From Luteimonas suaedae (GTDB lineage: Bacteria; Pseudomonadota; Gammaproteobacteria; Xanthomonadales; Xanthomonadaceae), in contig NZ_VSSP01000001.1 of assembly GCF_008312895.1 (NCBI RefSeq), forward strand, positions 868,001 through 932,000: 64,000 bases of DNA, in the 5' to 3' direction. The notes below the pieces were generated by a model, which did no database searches, was not told the DNA's origin, and was given only the letters and a program-made list of their open reading frames with translations. Both the position numbers and the translations under genes were made by a program. Positions 31,547-38,849 of this stretch are shown one piece after another; the first letter of the stretch is position 1, and every line of letters starts with the position of its first letter.

Positions 31547-33793
31547 TCAGTCTCCCGCCACCTCGAACGTGGTCTCGATGGTTTCGGCCGAGCTGCCGCC
31601 GGCGAATACGGTGAAGGTGCCGGGTTCCACCACCGGCCGCAGGTCGGCGTCGAGCAGCGCCATGGCCTTGGGCTCCAGCCGGAACCGCAGCGTGCGGCTT
31701 TCGCCCGGCTGCAACGTCACGCGCTGGAAGCCACGCAGTTCCTTCACCGGGCGGGTGAAGCTGGCGACATCGTCGCGCAGGTAAAGCTGCACTACCTCGT
31801 CGCCGACGCGGCGGCCGGTGTTGGTCACCATGACCTCCACGTCCGCCGCCTCGCCACGGCCGATGCGCGGCGTCATCACCCGCAGATCGTCGTAGCGGAA
31901 ACGGGTGTAGGTCAGGCCGTGCCCGAACGGATACAGCGGCGTCCAGTGTACGTCGAGGTATTTCGAGGTGTACTTGTCCTCCGCATCGGGCGGGCGCCCG
32001 GTGTTCTTGTGGTTGTAGTGGATCGGCACCTGGCCGACGTTGCGCGGGAAGGTCACCGGCAGCTTGCCGCTGGGGGCGTGATCGCCGAACAGCACGTCGG
32101 CCAGCGCGTGTCCGGCCTCCACGCCCGGATACCACGCCATCAGGATCGACGGCACGTTGTCGTGCAGCCAGTTCACCGACAGCGGGCGGCCGCTGAACAG
32201 CACCGCCACCACCGGCTTGCCGGTCGCCTGCACCGCCTGCGCCAGCCGCTGCTGCACGCCGGGCAGGTCGAGCGTGGTGCGATTGTTGGCCTCGGCGCTC
32301 ATTTCCTGGTCCTCGCCGAGCATCAGGATCACCGCGTCGGCCTCGCGCGCGACGCGTACCGCCGCGTCGATGCCGGACGCGTCGTCGCCGTCGATCTCGG
32401 CGCCCTGGGCATGCAGCACGCGGACGCCCGGCTCGAGCGCGGCGCGGATGCCGTCCAGCGGCGTGACCGCATCCTCGGGACGGCCGGCGGCAGCCCAGTT
32501 GCCCAGCATTTGCCGACGGTCATCCGCCAGCGGGCCGATTACCGCCACCGTGCGCACCTGCTTCGACAGCGGCAGGGTGTCCCCGTCGTTCTTCAGCAGC
32601 ACGAAGGACTTGCGCGCCAGCTCACGCGCGGCCTCGCGATGCGCCGGCGTCAGTGTCATCGCCACCTCGCGCGCGGCATCGCTGTAGCGGTAGGGATCGT
32701 CGAACAGCCCGAGCCGGTACTTGGCGCGCAGCACGCGGCGCACGGAAGCGTCGACCAGGGCTTCGTCCAGGCGACCGTCGCGCACCGCCTCCGCCACGTC
32801 CTCGAGATAGATGCCGCTGACCATGTCGATGTCGACTCCGGCCTCGAGCCCGAGGATGCCGGCGTCGGTGCGGGTCGCTGCGACGCCGTGCGGCATCAGC
32901 TCCTGGATTGCGTTGTAGTCGCTGACCAGAACGCCGTCGAATCCCCACTGCTCACGCAGCAACGTCTCGATCAGAGGCCGGTGGGCGTGCATCGGCACGC
33001 CGGCGACCTCGTTGAACGCCGGCATGATCGACTGCACCCCGGCGTCGACCGCCGCCTTGAACGGCGGCAGGTAGATCTCGTGCAGGGTGCGCTCGGAGAC
33101 GTCGACGGTGTTGTAGTCGCGGCCGCCCTCGGCGCCGCCGTAGGCGACGAAATGCTTGGCGGTGGCGAGCAGCGTGTCGGTCGCGGTGAGGTCCGCGCCC
33201 TGGAAGCCACGCACGCGCGCCTCGGCCATCCGCGAACCCAGGTAGGGATCCTCGCCCGCGCCTTCAACGATCCGTCCCCAGCGTGGATCGCGCGCGATGT
33301 CCACCATCGGCGCGAACGTCCAGTGCAGCCCGTGCGCGGTCGCCTCCACCGCAGCGATGCGCGCGGCGTTCTCCACCGCCTCGAGATCGAAGCTCGCCGC
33401 CTCCGCCAGCGGCACCGGGAAGGTAGTGCGGAAGCCATGGATCACGTCGTGCGCGAACAGCAGCGGAATGCCGAGACGCGACTCCTCCACCGCCACCTGC
33501 TGCATCTGCCGGCTGTAGTCGGCACCATAGACGCCCAGGAACGAGCCGACCTGCCCTTCCCGAATCTGTGCCTCGCCGCCTTCCGGCACGCGCGGCCCGG
33601 TATCGCTGCCGCGGCCGCGGTACTGGGTCAGCTGGCCGAGTTTCTCCTCCAGTGTCATCCGCGCCAGCAGCGCTTCGACCACCGTTGTCTCGTCGCCCGG
33701 GATCGGGTCGGACGCCACCGTCTGCCCCAGCGCCAACGCCGGCAACAACAGCACCAGCCCGAACAGCACCCGACCCGCACGCCACGCTTTCAT
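31547..33793 (-). CDS. bglX: Periplasmic beta-glucosidase, glycoside hydrolase family 3
   Basis: A 748-residue secreted GH3 enzyme releasing terminal beta-linked glucose from oligosaccharides. ATG 33793 is preferred over GTG 33799 because GGAGG lies seven bases upstream of it. The signal is MKAWRAGRVLFGLVLLLPAL with cleavage after ALG. The N-terminal barrel has MTLEEKLGQLTQY, HDVIHGFRTTFPVPLAEAAS, WTFAPMVDIARDPRWGRIVEG, KHFVAYGGAEGGRDYN and the nucleophile Asp in GVLVSDYNAIQEL. The second domain has VLLKNDGDTLPLS, and a C-terminal fibronectin-III-like domain follows (VQLYLRDDVASFTRPVKELRGFQ in pieces). It is likely a single-gene unit with a LacI-type operator candidate upstream. Confidence 0.93.
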   Translation of the reverse strand: MKAWRAGRVLFGLVLLLPALALGQTVASDPIPGDETTVVEALLARMTLEEKLGQLTQYRGRGSDTGPRVPEGGEAQIREGQVGSFLGVYGADYSRQMQQVAVEESRLGIPLLFAHDVIHGFRTTFPVPLAEAASFDLEAVENAARIAAVEATAHGLHWTFAPMVDIARDPRWGRIVEGAGEDPYLGSRMAEARVRGFQGADLTATDTLLATAKHFVAYGGAEGGRDYNTVDVSERTLHEIYLPPFKAAVDAGVQSIMPAFNEVAGVPMHAHRPLIETLLREQWGFDGVLVSDYNAIQELMPHGVAATRTDAGILGLEAGVDIDMVSGIYLEDVAEAVRDGRLDEALVDASVRRVLRAKYRLGLFDDPYRYSDAAREVAMTLTPAHREAARELARKSFVLLKNDGDTLPLSKQVRTVAVIGPLADDRRQMLGNWAAAGRPEDAVTPLDGIRAALEPGVRVLHAQGAEIDGDDASGIDAAVRVAREADAVILMLGEDQEMSAEANNRTTLDLPGVQQRLAQAVQATGKPVVAVLFSGRPLSVNWLHDNVPSILMAWYPGVEAGHALADVLFGDHAPSGKLPVTFPRNVGQVPIHYNHKNTGRPPDAEDKYTSKYLDVHWTPLYPFGHGLTYTRFRYDDLRVMTPRIGRGEAADVEVMVTNTGRRVGDEVVQLYLRDDVASFTRPVKELRGFQRVTLQPGESRTLRFRLEPKAMALLDADLRPVVEPGTFTVFAGGSSAETIETTFEVAGD

Positions 33794-33895
33794 CGACACG
33801 CCTCCAGCAAAAGGGGCACCATGCTAGCAGCAGCATCGATCGCTCCGCGTGCGCGCAGCGCGGTGATTTCAGGTCGGTCGGATCGCAATGCACGA

Positions 33896-33907
33896 TGTAA
33901 CGTTTCA
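33896..33907. promoter_or_regulatory. Possible LacI-family operator upstream of bglX
   Basis: The 12-mer TGTAACGTTTCA is a near palindrome around AACGTT, with two mismatched positions. It resembles LacI-family operators and sits about 100 bases upstream of the bglX start. No regulator gene is in the window. Confidence 0.25.
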
Positions 33908-34026
33908 ATGCGTATTGGCGTGTTGTCTGGAACACCAGTTCTGCGCCGTTGGTCAAAACCGGGGGAATGCCGTCGACGGTATATTCGGGATGCCAGGAGC
34001 TCCTGGCGACTCAAGGACAGGGCCTC

Positions 34027-34446
34027 ATGAATACCCAAGGATCGAATGCATTCAAGGTCACGATCTGCGCAGCGCTTCTGTTGGCATCCGGTTTGATCGG
34101 CACGGCCATGCCCAACAAGGCGGAAGCTCAGCCCGCGTCACCCTTCCTGTACTGCTTTGTCAGTCCCAACAGCCAGCCCGGCGGTCCGCTCGGCTTGTGC
34201 TCGTCGCAATATCCCAGCGCATCCTATTCCGCCTCGTTCTCGGTCCAGAGCCTGCCTGCTGGCACCTACAGTTTCGTCTGGACCAACGAAATCGGCCAGG
34301 TACTCCCATGCACCCGGAGCAGCTGCACCGTCAACTACCTCGGCGGCATGGCGATCAACGACGTCATCTACGTGAACTACACGAACACGACGACCGGGGC
34401 GTCGAACACGCTGTCCCGGGCAGTCGCGATCAACGGTCCGTTCTGA
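34027..34446 (+). CDS. Hypothetical small secreted protein
   Basis: A 139-residue protein with a signal peptide (FKVTICAALLLASGLIGTA) and probable cleavage near AEAQ. The mature part is about 105 residues, rich in Ser/Thr/Asn/Tyr, with four cysteines (YCFVSPN, GLCSSQYP, PCTRSSCTVNY) that could form two disulfides. Repeated YSASFSVQSLPAGTYSF-like beta stretches suggest a small beta-sandwich domain. No family recognised. ATG 34027 is preferred to the upstream 33949 start because it begins the signal peptide cleanly. It is followed by a strong terminator that belongs to a copied pnp 3' end. Confidence 0.6.
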   Translation: MNTQGSNAFKVTICAALLLASGLIGTAMPNKAEAQPASPFLYCFVSPNSQPGGPLGLCSSQYPSASYSASFSVQSLPAGTYSFVWTNEIGQVLPCTRSSCTVNYLGGMAINDVIYVNYTNTTTGASNTLSRAVAINGPF

Positions 34447-34470
34447 CGGTCGGTTGTCGTGGAGCCCAGG

Positions 34471-34498
34471 AAAAAAGCGGGCCCGAGCCCGCTTTTTT
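34471..34498. terminator. Bidirectional terminator, copy of the pnp terminator
   Basis: AAAAAAGCGGGC, loop CCGA, GCCCGCTTTTTT: a 12-bp stem with A- and T-tracts on the two sides, able to stop transcription both ways. It is nearly the same as the pnp terminator at 40239-40270 and now ends the small secreted-protein gene. Confidence 0.9.
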
Positions 34499-34520
34499 CT
34501 TGCCGCAAAAGCCTTGCCGC

Positions 34521-34581
34521 TCATTTCGCCGGCACGCCTACGCTTTCTTCCACGGCCTTCATCGGCAGGCGGATGCGGCAC
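34521..34581 (-). pseudogene. Duplicated 3' end of pnp (C-terminal remnant)
   Basis: Read on the minus strand this gives in-frame CRIRLPMKAVEESVGVPAK and a stop, against [19 protein letters not shown] and a stop for the intact pnp at 40295. Stop codon, frame and the following terminator are all preserved, with about ten base differences over 60. Homology ends abruptly to the right near 34582. It is a partial gene copy with no start and forms the left flank of the graspetide region. Confidence 0.85.
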
Positions 34582-34758
34582 TTGCCGCCCCTCGGGCGGG
34601 ACGGCGGCCAATGGCCGCAACGCGCGAATGCGATCGCCTATGATGTCGGGCCTGCCAGTGGAGGACGGCACCCGCCGTGATCGAGGCGCTGCACAGCACA
34701 CACCGGACCCGCGCGCCATCGGCGCCGGCACGCGGACCCACGCGGAGCTGAGGCCGGC
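34582..34758. promoter_or_regulatory. Leader/promoter region of the graspetide transporter genes
   Basis: No gene here. A TATGAT -10-like hexamer lies at 34639-34644, about 115 bases before the fusion-protein start, without a good -35 element. GCCGCCC...GGGCGGG and GGCGGCCAATGGCCGC hairpins lie just after the pnp copy. Confidence 0.3.
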
Positions 34759-36030
34759 ATGGTCGAGGGCCTGTTCCGCGACGAGGTACTGGAAGCCCGC
34801 AGGCAGGACTGGCTCGGCAGCGTGCACCTGTCCACCTCGAGACTGGCCTGGCCGATGGCCGCGATCGCGGCCCTGGCGGTGATTACGCTGGTGCTGATCC
34901 TCGCCTTCGGCAGCTACACCAGGAAGGAGCGCGTGCACGGCCGGCTTGTCCCCGTCGGCGGTCTGCAGATGGTGGCCGCACCGGCCGCGGGCGTGCTGAC
35001 GCGCCTGCTGGTCGGGGAAGGCCAGGCGGTGGCGGCTGGGCAGCCGCTGCTGGAGATTTCCCCGGACCTCGACACGGCGCAGCCCGGCGGCGCGGTCGGT
35101 GAACAGGTGGCGATGGGACTGGAACGCCAGCGCGAGCGCCTGCACCGGGACCTCGCAGAGCTCGTCGCCTTGCAGGCACAGCGGGAGGCGGCGCTGCACG
35201 CGCGGGTCAGATCGCTGCAGCGGCAGCTCGCTTCCGCCGCGGCGGAACTCGAGGTCAGGACCCGGCAGGCGGCCGGCGCGCGGCGCACGCTGGAGCGCAT
35301 CCGGCCGCTCCAGGGAGAAAGGATCGTAAGCGACGTGCAGATCCAACAGTACGAGGAGCTGGCGCTGAACGCCGAGGCGCAGCGCGAGCTCGCGGAACGA
35401 AACCGGCTCGACCTCGACCGTCAGCTCACCGATGCCCGCCAGAAACTGGAAGCACTGCCGCTGCGCAGTGGAGAGCGGCGCAGCACGATCGAACGCACAC
35501 TCGCGGAGGTTGCCCAGTCGGCGGCGCGCAATCAGGCGCAACGCTCGGTGCTCGTGCGCGCCCCGGGTCCCGGCATCGTCTCCGGGCTGGCGGTGGACGC
35601 CGGCCAGGCGGTCTCCGAACGCCAGCGCCTGCTGTCGATCGAACCCGAGGACGCCGAGCTCCGCGCCGAGCTCTGGGTGCCGTCGCGCGCCATCGGCACG
35701 CTGGCGCCCGGCGGCCGCGTCGCGATGCGCTACCACGCCTTTCCCTATCAGACCTTCGGCCAGCAGTACGGGCGCATCGTCGAGGTGGCCGGCAGCGCGC
35801 TCGGTCCGGACGAGGTGCGGGCCCGGACCGGCATCGACCCGGGCGTTCCGGTCTACCGGGTGCTGGTCGCGCCGGACCGGCAGCACGTGTCGGCCGGCAA
35901 TCGCACCCTCGCGCTGCGCGCCAGCATGGGCCTGGATGCGGACCTGCTGCTCGAGCGCCGCCGCCTGTACCGGCTGATCCTTGCCGCATTCGACGGCCCC
36001 CGTTCCGACCCGCCGCCGGGAGCGCCATGA
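34759..36030 (+). CDS. HlyD-family periplasmic adaptor (membrane fusion protein)
   Basis: A 423-residue adaptor linking an inner-membrane peptide exporter to an outer-membrane channel, as in CvaA/RaxA. It has a short cytoplasmic N-terminus, one transmembrane helix at about 30-50 (WPMAAIAALAVITLVLILAF) and a lipoyl half-motif (GGLQMVAAPAAGVLTRLLVG). A long coiled-coil hairpin follows (about 115-265, rich in Arg/Glu/Leu), then the second lipoyl half (VRAPGPGIVSGLAVDAGQAV) and beta-barrel domains. Its stop overlaps the exporter start by four bases. It forms one transcription unit with the C39 ABC transporter and serves the downstream double-glycine peptide. The TolC-type partner is not in the window. 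Confidence 0.9.
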   Translation: MVEGLFRDEVLEARRQDWLGSVHLSTSRLAWPMAAIAALAVITLVLILAFGSYTRKERVHGRLVPVGGLQMVAAPAAGVLTRLLVGEGQAVAAGQPLLEISPDLDTAQPGGAVGEQVAMGLERQRERLHRDLAELVALQAQREAALHARVRSLQRQLASAAAELEVRTRQAAGARRTLERIRPLQGERIVSDVQIQQYEELALNAEAQRELAERNRLDLDRQLTDARQKLEALPLRSGERRSTIERTLAEVAQSAARNQAQRSVLVRAPGPGIVSGLAVDAGQAVSERQRLLSIEPEDAELRAELWVPSRAIGTLAPGGRVAMRYHAFPYQTFGQQYGRIVEVAGSALGPDEVRARTGIDPGVPVYRVLVAPDRQHVSAGNRTLALRASMGLDADLLLERRRLYRLILAAFDGPRSDPPPGAP

Positions 36031-38174
36031 ACCTGCGCATCGACGGCGCGACGAAGCACCGGCTGCCGGTGATCCAGCAGAACGAGATCGCCGAGTGCGG
36101 CCTGGCCTGCCTGGCGATGGTCGCGCGCTACTACGGCCACGACGTCGACCTCGCCGGGTTGCGACGGCGTTTCCCCATCTCGCTCAAGGGCGCCGGGCTG
36201 GCGCGGCTGATCTCGGTGGCCGGCAGCCTGGGATTCGATACCCGGCCGCTGCGTGCGGAGATCGGGCACCTGCGCGATATCCGTACGCCTTGCATCCTGC
36301 ACTGGGACCTCAACCATTTCGTCGTTCTCCGAGCGATCCGTGGCGATCGGGTCGACGTCCACGACCCGGCGCGCGGGGCGGTCACGATGTCGCTGCGGGA
36401 GTTCGGCCGACATTTCACCGGCGTCGTCCTCGAACTGACGCCGTCGCCGAGCTTCGCGCCCATCCGCGAGCGCCGGCGCGTGTCGATACGCGCCCTCACC
36501 GGCCAGGTGTTCGGCCTGCGCCGCGCCGCCGTGCAGGTCCTCCTGCTCGCCCTGGCCCTGGAACTGTTCACCCTGGCGCTGCCGCTGGCGCTGCAATGGG
36601 TGATCGACCTGGTGCTGGTTTCAGGCGATCTCGGGCTGCTAACCCTGCTCGGGATCGGCTTCGTCGTCGTGGTCCTGTTCCAGGCCGCGATCGCGATCAT
36701 GCGCGGCTGGGTCGTCGCCGACCTCGGCGCCTCGTTGAACGCGCAGTGGATCGCCAATCTCTTCGGCCACCTGCTGCGGCTGCCGCTGGATTTCTTCGAG
36801 AAACGCAGCGTCGGCGGCGTGCTGTCGCGCTTCCTGTCCGTGCAGTCGATCCAGCAGACCCTGACCGGCAGCTTCATCGAGGGCATCCTCGACGGCCTGA
36901 CCGCGCTGCTGGTGCTGGTGCTGCTGCTGCTTTACAGCCCGCCGCTAACGCTGCTGGTCCTGGCGGCGTTCGCGCTGTACACGCTGCTGCGCTGGGTCAG
37001 CTACCGCCGGCTGCAGCAACTGAAGGAGGAGCAGCTCGTCCATATCGGCCGCCAGCAAAGCCAGATGATCGAGTCGATCGAGGGCGTGCAGACGATCAAG
37101 CTGGCAAACCGGCAGGCCGAGCGCCGGGCACGGATGGCCAACGCCACCATCGAGGTCGCCAACCGCGAGGCGGCGATCAACCGGGTCGCAGCCACGTTCT
37201 CGGCGCTCTCGAAGCTGATCTTCGGCCTGCAGCGCATCGCGCTGATCTGGATCTGCGCGTTGCTGGTGCTGCGCGGCCAGTTCACCGCCGGCATGCTGGT
37301 GGTGTTCGTGGCCTACGCCGAACTGTTCGCCACCCGCGGCGGTGGCCTGATCGACAAGCTGGTCGAACTGCGCCTGCTCGGCATGCACGGGGAGCGCATC
37401 GCCGACATCGCGCTGGAGCCGCCCGAGGCGCACGTGGAGACCGGTTACGCCGGGCCGGCACCCAGGCCGCGCCTCGAGATCGAGGGGGTGGGTTTCCAAT
37501 ACGCGGAGGACGACCCGTGGGTGCTGCGCGATTGCACGTTCGACATCGAGCCCGGCGAGTGCGTGGCCATCGTCGGTCCGTCCGGCTGCGGCAAGACCAC
37601 CCTGGCCAAGCTGCTGCTCGGCCTCATGCGTCCGGCCGAGGGCAGGATCCGCATCGACGGCATCGACATCGAACGCTACGGCCTGGCCCGCTACCGCGAA
37701 CATTTCGGCGCGGTGATGCAGGAGGATACGCTGTTCGCCGGCTCCATCGCCGACAACATCACCTTCTTCGATGCCGAGGCCAGCGCGGAACGGATCGAGG
37801 CCGCCGCGCACGCGGCGCAGATCCACGAGGACATCGTGGCCATGCCGATGGGATACGAATCGCTGGTCGGCGACATGGGCTCTTCGCTGTCCGGCGGCCA
37901 GAAGCAGCGCGTGCTGCTGGCGCGCGCGCTGTACCGCGATCCCGCCATCCTCCTGCTCGACGAGGCCACCAGCCATCTGGACGTGGCACGCGAGCGGGCG
38001 ATCAATGCGCGCATTTCCGCGATGGCGATCACACGCATCGTGATCGCGCATCGGCCGGAGACGATCCGCAGCGCGGACCGGGTGATCGCCCTGCACGGCG
38101 GTCGCATCGTCGGGGCGGATACGCGTGAATGGAGCGAGGCGGATGAACCATCCGCACCCGCACGTCCGAATTAA
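36027..38174 (+). CDS. Peptidase-containing ABC exporter (C39 PCAT) for double-glycine peptides
   Basis: A 715-residue bifunctional exporter that removes leader peptides after Gly-Gly and pumps the product across the inner membrane. The C39 peptidase (1-140) has all active-site residues: Gln18/Cys24 (QQNEIAECGLACLAM), His97 (WDLNHFVVL) and Asp113 (VHDPARG). Six transmembrane helices occupy about 160-440. The ATPase has Walker A GPSGCGKTT (near 516), the signature LSGGQKQRVLLARAL and Walker B ILLLDEATSHLD (near 642), then the switch His in IVIAHRPE. It overlaps the fusion-protein gene upstream and lies 107 bases before the precursor peptide gene, whose leader ends in Gly-Gly. Confidence 0.95.
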   Translation: MNLRIDGATKHRLPVIQQNEIAECGLACLAMVARYYGHDVDLAGLRRRFPISLKGAGLARLISVAGSLGFDTRPLRAEIGHLRDIRTPCILHWDLNHFVVLRAIRGDRVDVHDPARGAVTMSLREFGRHFTGVVLELTPSPSFAPIRERRRVSIRALTGQVFGLRRAAVQVLLLALALELFTLALPLALQWVIDLVLVSGDLGLLTLLGIGFVVVVLFQAAIAIMRGWVVADLGASLNAQWIANLFGHLLRLPLDFFEKRSVGGVLSRFLSVQSIQQTLTGSFIEGILDGLTALLVLVLLLLYSPPLTLLVLAAFALYTLLRWVSYRRLQQLKEEQLVHIGRQQSQMIESIEGVQTIKLANRQAERRARMANATIEVANREAAINRVAATFSALSKLIFGLQRIALIWICALLVLRGQFTAGMLVVFVAYAELFATRGGGLIDKLVELRLLGMHGERIADIALEPPEAHVETGYAGPAPRPRLEIEGVGFQYAEDDPWVLRDCTFDIEPGECVAIVGPSGCGKTTLAKLLLGLMRPAEGRIRIDGIDIERYGLARYREHFGAVMQEDTLFAGSIADNITFFDAEASAERIEAAAHAAQIHEDIVAMPMGYESLVGDMGSSLSGGQKQRVLLARALYRDPAILLLDEATSHLDVARERAINARISAMAITRIVIAHRPETIRSADRVIALHGGRIVGADTREWSEADEPSAPARPN

Positions 38175-38281
38175 GACGGCGGTAACAGACCTCCGCGTGC
38201 GTTCGGCTAGCATCGGAGCGATGCCGAACGCCGGAACGGCGCAGAAGATTCCGGCAACTTTCCCCAACCCGAGGAGTTCCC

Positions 38282-38458
38282 ATGAAGCATCAAGCCGAAA
38301 AGGTGACCGCCGATACGACCGACACCGTGCGCCCGTTTGCGCGCCAGGTCGCACGCGAACTCACCCAGGACGAGATCGCCGCCATCGCAGGCGGCAAAGG
38401 CGACACGACCCACGCGACCGGCCCCAACGGCGACGATCCGTCGGATCCCGGCATCTGA
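38282..38458 (+). CDS. Graspetide-type RiPP precursor peptide with double-glycine leader
   Basis: A 58-residue peptide starting at ATG 38282, with GAGGAG six bases upstream. The leader (1-38) contains PFARQVAREL (18-27) and ends LTQDEIAAIAGG, a classical double-glycine cleavage site (after Gly38) for the adjacent C39 exporter. The 20-residue core (39-58) contains TTHATGPNGDDPSD: three Thr (42, 43, 46) then Asp51, Asp52 and Asp55, in a mirror-like TTxxT/DDxxD spacing. This is the donor/acceptor layout expected for ester cross-links made by an ATP-grasp ligase, whose gene follows. The PFAR part recalls the PFFAR recognition motif of microviridin leaders. It has no Cys or Lan-type residues to suggest another class. 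Confidence 0.85.
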   Translation: MKHQAEKVTADTTDTVRPFARQVARELTQDEIAAIAGGKGDTTHATGPNGDDPSDPGI

Positions 38459-38536
38459 CACACCTGCCGGTTCCGCAGCAGGCAGAGCGGCCGTTGCGAC
38501 GGCTGCACCCGTCCTGCCGATGGATCACCGAGCCAT

Positions 38537-38565
38537 TGCACGCCTCGCTTCGCGCGGGGCGTGCA
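38537..38565 (+). terminator. Hairpin after the precursor gene, possible attenuator
   Basis: TGCACGCC ... GGGCGTGCA with an inner TCGC-TTCG-CGCG part forms a stable stem about 80 bases after the precursor stop. No T-run follows, so it is more likely a partial terminator or RNA-stabilising hairpin than a full stop. Confidence 0.4.
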
Positions 38566-38745
38566 TTCGTCTGGGCCGCGTAATTTTCCGCCGTGGAGCC
38601 GGATGTCTTCGGCGATGCCGTTCCGGAATTCTTGTCAAAAGGGGCAGCGAAGCTAGCTCCGCTCTACAGGGGGATGGATGTCGGGAAATATCATCGGAGC
38701 GGGCATTTTTGTGGAGTGATGGATCGCGCGCCCACCTGAAGCAGC

Positions 38746-38769
38746 CGTCGCGACTTCCGTCGCTCCCAC
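38746..38769. repeat. Copy of the GTCGCGACTTCC repeat unit
   Basis: CGTCGCGACTTCC followed by GTCGCTCCCAC, identical to the right half of the element at 31429-31482 and shared with the one inside nuoG. The copy lies within the graspetide region. Confidence 0.75.
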
Positions 38770-38849
38770 AAGCAAGGCTTCCGCCCAGCAACTGCAACCC
38801 ATCAGCCAGCGACTTTCCGGCTCCCGCCTGTTCACGCCAAGTCCCACCC

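Larger units (their letters stand above)
38459..38849. other. Gap between precursor and maturase genes
   Basis: 391 bases without a gene. It holds a strong hairpin at 38537-38565 and a dispersed repeat unit at 38746-38769. Either could lower read-through so that the precursor is made in excess over the maturase. Confidence 0.45.

Noticed and set aside
31409-34030. 873-codon plus-strand frame opposite bglX
   Set aside because: The GH3 enzyme on the minus strand accounts for this DNA; the opposite frame is Arg/His/Gln/Val-rich shadow.
35981-38128. Second 715-codon frame overlapping the ABC exporter
   Set aside because: Arg/Gly/Ala-rich frame with no motifs; the exporter frame has the peptidase, Walker and signature motifs.
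34759-38458. Class II bacteriocin or RaxX-type sulfated peptide export locus
   Set aside because: The exporter and leader would fit, but the core lacks a bacteriocin box or a Tyr to sulfate, no sulfotransferase is present, and an ATP-grasp ligase follows.
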